A DNA stretch of 64,000 nt from Acidimicrobiia bacterium (GTDB lineage: Bacteria > Actinomycetota > Acidimicrobiia > Acidimicrobiales > AC-14): the NCBI GenBank assembly GCA_023264995.1, contig JAHFUR010000004.1, positions 62,001 through 126,000 of the forward strand, in the 5' to 3' direction. The notes under the pieces were generated by a model, which saw only the letters and a program-made list of their open reading frames with translations, had not been told where the DNA came from and did no database searches. The position numbers were made by a program, and so were the translations under genes. Numbering within the stretch: position 1 is the stretch's first letter; the number at the start of each line of letters is the position of its first letter. Shown one piece after another: positions 59,191-64,000 of this stretch.

Positions 59191-60585
59191 ATGGCCGAGG
59201 AGTTCGACCTTGTCGTGATCGGCGGAGGCCCGGGCGGGTACGCGGCCGCCCTCTATGGCGCCGCCGCGGGCATGTCGGTGGCGGTGGTGGAGAAGGAGAA
59301 GGTGGGCGGCACCTGCCTGCACCGCGGTTGCATCCCGGCCAAGCACTACCTGGAAACGGCGTCGGTGTTCCGCACGGTGGCCGGCGCCAAGGAGTTCGGC
59401 GTCAACGCCGACCAGCCCCAGCTCGACCTGGGGGTGTCCCGGGCCCGCAAGCAGAAGGTGGTCGACCAGCTCTGGAAGGGCCTTCAGGGGCTCATGCGGA
59501 AGCGCAAGATCACGACCTACGCCGGCACCGGCTCCCTCGGCGCCGGCCACCTGGTCACCGTCGACGATGCGGCCGGCACCGTGCTGCACGGCACCCACGT
59601 CGTCCTGGCCACGGGTTCGGTGCCTCGCACCATCCCCGGCTTCGAGCCTGACGGCACCACGATCCTCACCTCGGACCACGTGCTCGAGCTCGACGTGCTG
59701 CCGGCGTCGGCGGCGGTCATCGGCGGCGGGGCCATCGGCTGCGAGTTCGCCTCCATGCTGAGCGACCTCGGGTGCGCGGTGACGCTGCTCGAGGCCCTCC
59801 CCAAGCTGCTGCCGGGCTGCGACGCCGACGTGGTCGACGTGGTGGTCAAGTCCTTCACCCGCCGGGGCATGACGGTGCGCACCGGGGTAACGGTCGAGGG
59901 CCACGAGCGGTCCAACGGGCAGATCGCCGTGAGGCTGGGCGACGGCAGCACGGTCACCGTCGACACGGTGGTCGTGTCCGTGGGCCGCCGGCCCCTCACC
60001 GACGGGTTGGGCCTGGAGGGCACCGCAGTGGAGGTCGACAGCAGGGGCTTCATCTCCGTCGACAACCGCCAGCGCACGGCCGAGCCCGGCGTCTATGCGG
60101 TGGGCGACGTGGTGCCCACCCCCCAGTTGGCCCACGTGGGTTTTGCCGAGGCCATCGTCGCCGTGCGCGACATGTTGGGCGAGGACCTCGAGCCGGTCGA
60201 CTACGGCAAGGTCCCGTGGTGCATCTATTGCCACCCCGAGGTGGCCTTCGCCGGCCTGACCGAGCAGGCGGCGCGCGATGCCGGCCACGAGGTCGTCGTG
60301 TCCAAGCACTCGTTCAACGCCAACAGCCGGGCCATGATCATCGGCGAGGCGGAGGGCCTGGTGAAGGTCATCGCCGAACGGCGGCCCGACGGCACGGCCG
60401 GTCCGATCCTGGGCGTCCACATGGTCGGCCCGTGGGTCACCGAGCAGCTCGGCGAGGGTTGGCTGTCGGTGAACTGGGAGGCCACGCCGGCCGACATGGG
60501 CCAGCTCATCCACCCGCACCCGACACTGTCCGAGACGTTCGGCGAGACGGTCCTGTCGCTCACTGGAAGGGGACTGCACGGCTGA
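59191..60585 (+). CDS. lpdA: dihydrolipoyl dehydrogenase (E3)
   Basis: 464 residues (EC 1.8.1.4), FAD/NAD protein reoxidising dihydrolipoamide. FAD-binding VVIGGGPGGYAAALYGAAAG (residues 8-27), redox disulfide GGTCLHRGC (Cys42, Cys47), NAD domain AVIGGGAIGCEFASML, VYAVGDVVPTPQLAHVGF and the interface His-Glu pair in HPHPTLSETFGE. ATG 59191 with GGTAGG upstream. Its stop overlaps the E2 start by one base (TGATG). Confidence 0.94.
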   Translation: MAEEFDLVVIGGGPGGYAAALYGAAAGMSVAVVEKEKVGGTCLHRGCIPAKHYLETASVFRTVAGAKEFGVNADQPQLDLGVSRARKQKVVDQLWKGLQGLMRKRKITTYAGTGSLGAGHLVTVDDAAGTVLHGTHVVLATGSVPRTIPGFEPDGTTILTSDHVLELDVLPASAAVIGGGAIGCEFASMLSDLGCAVTLLEALPKLLPGCDADVVDVVVKSFTRRGMTVRTGVTVEGHERSNGQIAVRLGDGSTVTVDTVVVSVGRRPLTDGLGLEGTAVEVDSRGFISVDNRQRTAEPGVYAVGDVVPTPQLAHVGFAEAIVAVRDMLGEDLEPVDYGKVPWCIYCHPEVAFAGLTEQAARDAGHEVVVSKHSFNANSRAMIIGEAEGLVKVIAERRPDGTAGPILGVHMVGPWVTEQLGEGWLSVNWEATPADMGQLIHPHPTLSETFGETVLSLTGRGLHG

Positions 60586-61904
60586 TGGCCGCCACCGAGT
60601 CATTCAACGTCGTGATGCCGCAACTCGGCGAGACCGTCACCGAGGGCACCATCACCCGGTGGTTCAAGAAGGTCGGGGACCAGGTCGTCGAGGACGAGCC
60701 GCTCTTCGAGGTCTCGACCGACAAGGTGGACTCCGAGGTGCCGGCCGCCTCCGGCGGCTACCTCGCGGAGATCCTGGTCGAGGAGGGGGAGACGGTCGAC
60801 GTCGGTGCCCGGCTCGCAGTGATCGGCGTCGCCCCCGGCTCGGGCAACGGCGCCGCGCCAGCGCCGGAGCCGGCCGAGGCGCCCGTCGCGGCGGTCCCGC
60901 CCCCCGTGGCCCCGCCGGAGGTCGTGCCCGCGCCCGAGCCGGTGGGACCGGCGCCGGAGGCCTCCGGCAACCCCAGCCGCAAGGTCCTGTCGCCCCTGGT
61001 CCGGCGGCTTCTGGCCGACAACAACCTGGACGCCGACGAGATCGAGGGCACCGGCATCGACGGGCGGGTCACCCGCAACGACGTGATGGCCCACCTCGAC
61101 AAGGGCGGCGCCCGCGCCGGCGCGCCCAAGCCCGCCGCCGCCCCCACCCGGACCGCCGTCGCGCCGGCGGTCGTGCCCGCACCCCGCGCCGGCGCCGACG
61201 AGGTCATCCCCTTCACCAACATCCGCAAGCGCACCGCCGAGCACATGGTGCGGTCGCAGGCCACGTCGGCCCACGTGCTGATCGGCATGGAGGTCGACTT
61301 CGACGGCGTCGACCGGGTCCGGCTGGCCGAAAAGGACGCGTTCAAGGCCGAGGAGGGGTTCTCCCTCACCTACCTGCCCTTCGTGTCCCGGGCCGTGGTC
61401 GACGCCATCCGCGACTTCCCCCACGTCAACGCGTCGGTCGGTGACAACGCGCTGATCGTCCACCGCGCCGTCCATCTCGGCATTGCCGTGGACATCAACT
61501 TCGAGGGCCTGATCGTCCCCGTGGTCCACGATGCCGACGGCAAGCGCATGCGGTCGATCGCCCGGGAGATCTCCGACCTGGCCGGGCGCGCCCGCAGCAA
61601 GAAGCTCAACGCCGACGAGATCTCGGGCAGCACGTTCACCATCACCAACCCGGGTGGCTACGGCACGTTCTTCACCGCGGCCGTCATCAACCAGCCCCAG
61701 GTGGCCATCCTCTCCACCGACGGCGTGCGCAAGCGCCCCGTCGTGGTCCAGCTCCCCGACGGGAGCGACGCCATCGCCATCCACCCGGTGGGCACCCTGG
61801 CCCTCACCTTCGACCACCGGGCCTTCGACGGCGCCTACGCGTCGGCCTTCCTGGCCCGCTGCCGCGACATCATCGAGACCCGGGACTGGTCCCAGGAGCT
61901 GTGA
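60585..61904 (+). CDS. 2-oxoacid dehydrogenase E2 (dihydrolipoyl acyltransferase)
   Basis: 439 residues. One lipoyl domain with attachment Lys47 (STDKVDSE), an Ala/Pro linker (about 80-130), peripheral-subunit-binding domain (VRRLLADNNLDADEIEGTGIDGRVTRNDV), another linker and the catalytic domain with IRKRTAEHMVRS, and the HxxxDG motif (DHRAFDG). It could belong to pyruvate, 2-oxoglutarate or branched-chain dehydrogenase; AceE is encoded at 26.5 kb, which favours pyruvate. The stop overlaps the lipBA start (GTGA). Confidence 0.92.
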   Translation: MAATESFNVVMPQLGETVTEGTITRWFKKVGDQVVEDEPLFEVSTDKVDSEVPAASGGYLAEILVEEGETVDVGARLAVIGVAPGSGNGAAPAPEPAEAPVAAVPPPVAPPEVVPAPEPVGPAPEASGNPSRKVLSPLVRRLLADNNLDADEIEGTGIDGRVTRNDVMAHLDKGGARAGAPKPAAAPTRTAVAPAVVPAPRAGADEVIPFTNIRKRTAEHMVRSQATSAHVLIGMEVDFDGVDRVRLAEKDAFKAEEGFSLTYLPFVSRAVVDAIRDFPHVNASVGDNALIVHRAVHLGIAVDINFEGLIVPVVHDADGKRMRSIAREISDLAGRARSKKLNADEISGSTFTITNPGGYGTFFTAAVINQPQVAILSTDGVRKRPVVVQLPDGSDAIAIHPVGTLALTFDHRAFDGAYASAFLARCRDIIETRDWSQEL

Positions 61905-63487
61905 GCCTGGCCGCACCGGCGGGCGCGGCCGGCGCACCGCTCCGGGCTCGCTGGCTCGGACGGGCCCGCTTCACCGACGCCCACGCCCTGCAACGGGCCC
62001 TGTTCACGGGTACCACCGACTCGTACCTGCTCCTCCTGGAGCACCACCCCGTCTACACCGTCGGCCTGCGGGGCCCGCTCGACCACCTGCGGGTGCCCGC
62101 CGGCGACCTGGGCGCCGACCTCGTCGCCACCGACCGGGGCGGCGACGTCACCTGGCACGGGCCGGGCCAGCTCGTCGGCTATCCCATCGTCTCCACCACC
62201 GCCTCGCCCAAGGACCACGTCCGGGCCGTCGAGCAACTGGTCATCGACGTGTGCGCCAGCCTCGGCCTCCCCGGTCTCGGTCGGGCCGAGGGGGCACCCG
62301 GCGTCTGGGTCGACCCCGCCGGCGCCCGCCCCCGCAAGATCTGCGCCATCGGGACCCGCCGGTCGAGGGGCCGGACCATGCACGGCTTCGCCCTCAACGT
62401 CGACCCGGACCTGTCGTGGTTCGACCGGATCGTGCCGTGCGGCATCGCCGACCGGGGCGTGACGTCGCTCGCCGCCGAGGGCATGACGGTCGACATGCGC
62501 ACCGTCGTCGACGCGGTCATCGAGGCGGCCGCCGGCCGGTGGGGCGACGGCACGGTCGACCGGGCCGACGTGTCCTGGGAGCGGGAGACGCCGGCGGGCA
62601 TGCCCGTGGCCACCCGCAAGCCCGAGTGGCTCCGGGTCAAGGTCGACCTGGGAACGGGGTACCGCGACGTGAAGCGCACCATGCGCTCGCGCCAGCTGGT
62701 CACCGTCTGCGAGGAAGCCGGCTGCCCCAACATCTACGAGTGCTGGCGGGACGGCACGGCCACGTTCATGATCAACGGCGAGCAGTGCACCCGGGCCTGC
62801 GGGTTCTGCCAGGTCGACACCAGCAAGCCGATGCCCGCCGACCCGGCCGAGCCCGAGCGGCTGGCCGACGCCGTCGCCGAGATGGGCCTGGCCCACGCCG
62901 TCATCACCGCCGTGGCCCGCGACGACCTGCCCGACGGCGGCGCCGGCGGGTTCGCCGAGTCCATCCGGGCCGTCCGCCGGCGGAACCCGGCGACCGCCGT
63001 CGAGGTGCTGGTCCCCGACTGCAAGGGCGACCCCGGTGCCCTGGCCACCATCTTCGACGCCCGGCCCGACGTGCTGAACCACAACCTGGAGACCGTCGCC
63101 CGGCTCCAGCGCCACGTGCGGCCGTCGGCGTCCTACGCCCGGAGCCTTTCGGTGCTGGCCCGCGCCGCGGCCGCCGGCCTGGTCACCAAGTCGGGGCTCA
63201 TCCTCGGCCTGGGCGAGTCGGAGGACGAGGTGCTGGCCGCCATGGTCGACCTCCAGCGGGTGGGTGTGTCCATCCTCACCCTGGGCCAGTACCTGCGCCC
63301 GTCCGCCGCCCACCTGCCCGTCGCCCGGTGGTGGGCGCCGGCGGAGTTCGACCGGCTGGCCGCGGCCGGGCGGGCCATGGGCTTCGCCCATGTCGAGGCG
63401 TCACCCCTCACCCGGTCGAGCTACCACGCCCGCCAAGCAGCGTCCGCGGCCACCCCTGTCGAACTGGTGACACGAACGGGGCGTTGA
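61901..63487 (+). CDS. LipB-LipA fusion: octanoyltransferase and lipoyl synthase
   Basis: 528-residue single frame. Residues 1-230: LipB (EC 2.3.1.181), with GGDVTWHGPGQLVGYPI, Lys146 (RKICAIG) and catalytic Cys180 (IVPCGIADRGVTSL). Residues 240-528: LipA (EC 2.8.1.8) with the auxiliary cluster Cys270, 275, 281 (CEEAGCPNIYEC), radical-SAM Cys296, 300, 303 (CTRACGFC) and the C-terminal RSSYHA Ser. All catalytic residues are intact with no stop or frameshift at the joint. LipB and LipA are usually separate genes. GTG start overlaps the E2 gene, linking lipoylation to its client. The last codons lie in a palindromic repeat. Confidence 0.93.
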   Translation: MSLAAPAGAAGAPLRARWLGRARFTDAHALQRALFTGTTDSYLLLLEHHPVYTVGLRGPLDHLRVPAGDLGADLVATDRGGDVTWHGPGQLVGYPIVSTTASPKDHVRAVEQLVIDVCASLGLPGLGRAEGAPGVWVDPAGARPRKICAIGTRRSRGRTMHGFALNVDPDLSWFDRIVPCGIADRGVTSLAAEGMTVDMRTVVDAVIEAAAGRWGDGTVDRADVSWERETPAGMPVATRKPEWLRVKVDLGTGYRDVKRTMRSRQLVTVCEEAGCPNIYECWRDGTATFMINGEQCTRACGFCQVDTSKPMPADPAEPERLADAVAEMGLAHAVITAVARDDLPDGGAGGFAESIRAVRRRNPATAVEVLVPDCKGDPGALATIFDARPDVLNHNLETVARLQRHVRPSASYARSLSVLARAAAAGLVTKSGLILGLGESEDEVLAAMVDLQRVGVSILTLGQYLRPSAAHLPVARWWAPAEFDRLAAAGRAMGFAHVEASPLTRSSYHARQAASAATPVELVTRTGR

Positions 63488-63511
63488 GGCCCCGAACCTG
63501 TCACCAGTTCG
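63460..63511. repeat. dispersed palindromic repeat, copy C
   Basis: CGAACTGGTGACA (63460-63472) and TGTCACCAGTTCG (63499-63511) pair perfectly over 13 bp, with an inner 6-bp stem CGGGGC (63477-63482)/GCCCCG (63489-63494). It contains the lipBA stop codon in its apex and sits between convergent genes, consistent with a terminator role. The outer arm matches copies A and B. Confidence 0.7.
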
Positions 63512-63523
63512 GAGGGTGGGTGG

Positions 63524-64000
63524 CTAGAAGGTCACCGGCAGGCAGGCCTGGCGGGCGCCGGCGGCGCCGCCGGGGGCCGTGGGCAGGGCGTGGATGACCA
63601 TGGACTTGGCCGCGCCCGAGGCGATGACGAAGGGCACGGTCGTCATGGCATACCCGTAGCCGCCGTCCCGCACGGTGAAGTCCAGCCACACCTCGGTGGA
63701 CGGGCTCGGGGTGCCGCCGATGTTGTAGTGGCCCAGGGCCGCCGCGCCGTTGCCGGCCACGCACGGGCCGATGTGGATGTGGGCGCCGAAGGTCGTGCCG
63801 GCCGCCTGGGGGTCGAGCCCGGTGAAGTAGACCCGGAAGGTGGTGGTACCACCAGATGCCAAGGCGTAGAGCTGGGCCGAGGCGCCGTCGGTGGCGTTGT
63901 AGGTGCCCACGGCCAGGTCCGACAGCGCGCCGCCGGCCGTGACGTACGAGGTCGCGGCGCCCACCGGGGCTACGCCGGTCACAAGCCCGGTTGCTACCGC
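63524..64000 (-). CDS. secreted Cu/Zn superoxide dismutase-like protein, 5' end beyond the window
   Basis: At least 159 codons, open to the window edge; the first visible residues (AVATGLVTGVAPVGAATS) look like the end of a signal peptide. SodC-like ligand positions are visible: AHIHIGPC (two His), GHYN and KSMVIHALPT, plus a C-terminal Cys (RQACLPV) able to pair with that in GPC. The zinc-loop His cluster of true SodC is not evident, so catalytic activity is uncertain. It converges with lipBA across a palindromic repeat. Confidence 0.65.
   Translation of the reverse strand, partial: AVATGLVTGVAPVGAATSYVTAGGALSDLAVGTYNATDGASAQLYALASGGTTTFRVYFTGLDPQAAGTTFGAHIHIGPCVAGNGAAALGHYNIGGTPSPSTEVWLDFTVRDGGYGYAMTTVPFVIASGAAKSMVIHALPTAPGGAAGARQACLPVTF

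Noticed and set aside
1..64000. tRNA, rRNA, insertion sequences, integrases, prophage genes and CRISPR arrays
   Set aside because: None was found; gaps are short and no transposase or integrase motifs were seen.

Overview
The window is very GC-rich bacterial chromosome with dense, often overlapping genes (ATGA, GTGA and TGATG stop/start junctions are common), frequent GTG starts and many secreted or lipid-anchored proteins with Thr/Pro-rich tails. Together with a SufC-SufS-SufU iron-sulfur set, a homodimeric AceE, DUF3105, DUF2203 and a monoderm-type type IV pilus locus, this points to an actinobacterium, probably an uncultured Acidimicrobiia-like lineage. That placement is an inference from gene content; no rRNA or tRNA gene was seen.

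Layout. 1-5.1 kb: lipoproteins, a DUF3105 protein, a thioredoxin-fold protein, an MFS transporter coupled to an isocitrate-lyase-family enzyme, and an unknown gene. 5.2-7.35 kb: a dienelactone-hydrolase-like protein lacking its nucleophile, a truncated SnoaL-like gene, then a eukaryotic-type cyclophilin followed 12 bp later by a clear profilin homologue. 7.4-9.9 kb: sufC-sufS-sufU without sufB/sufD. 10-17.9 kb: HExxH lipoprotein, glycogen debranching enzyme, MBL hydrolase, acyl-CoA dehydrogenase, a small unannotated transcription unit ending in a strong hairpin, an alpha/beta hydrolase, and thiE/thiS behind an HhH-GPD protein. 18-21.3 kb: a three-gene secreted/membrane operon of unknown function ending in a small protein that seems to start at ATT, and a BNR-repeat surface protein.

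21.3-26.4 kb: zinc-ribbon/class III nucleotide cyclase/STAND-ATPase/TPR protein, then a PycTM (DUF5706)-like membrane protein, then an MBL-fold phosphodiesterase-like protein. This looks like a Pycsar-type cyclic-nucleotide defence or signalling operon. 26.5-30.9 kb: aceE, an RNase HI-SLOG fusion and tag. 31.7-39.7 kb: prepilin peptidase (apparently frameshifted at its 5' end) divergent from pilB-pilC-three minor pilins-pilA-pilT. 39.7-46.8 kb: secreted protein, aat, a membrane protein, hyuA-hyuB and a HAD hydrolase.

46.8-54.0 kb: two coupled giant proteins of unknown function. 54.1-58.7 kb: thiG-thiH coupled to three extracytoplasmic proteins (beta-propeller, DUF2330, cupredoxin). 58.7-64 kb: DUF2203, a 30-residue membrane peptide, lpd, a 2-oxoacid dehydrogenase E2, a single-chain LipB-LipA fusion and a secreted SodC-like protein cut by the window end. 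Lipoate synthesis and attachment (LipBA) is therefore coupled to its E2 client. Three copies of a 50-bp palindromic repeat (CGAACYGGTGAC...GTCACCRGTTCG) lie at gene ends at 16.3, 40.8 and 63.5 kb.
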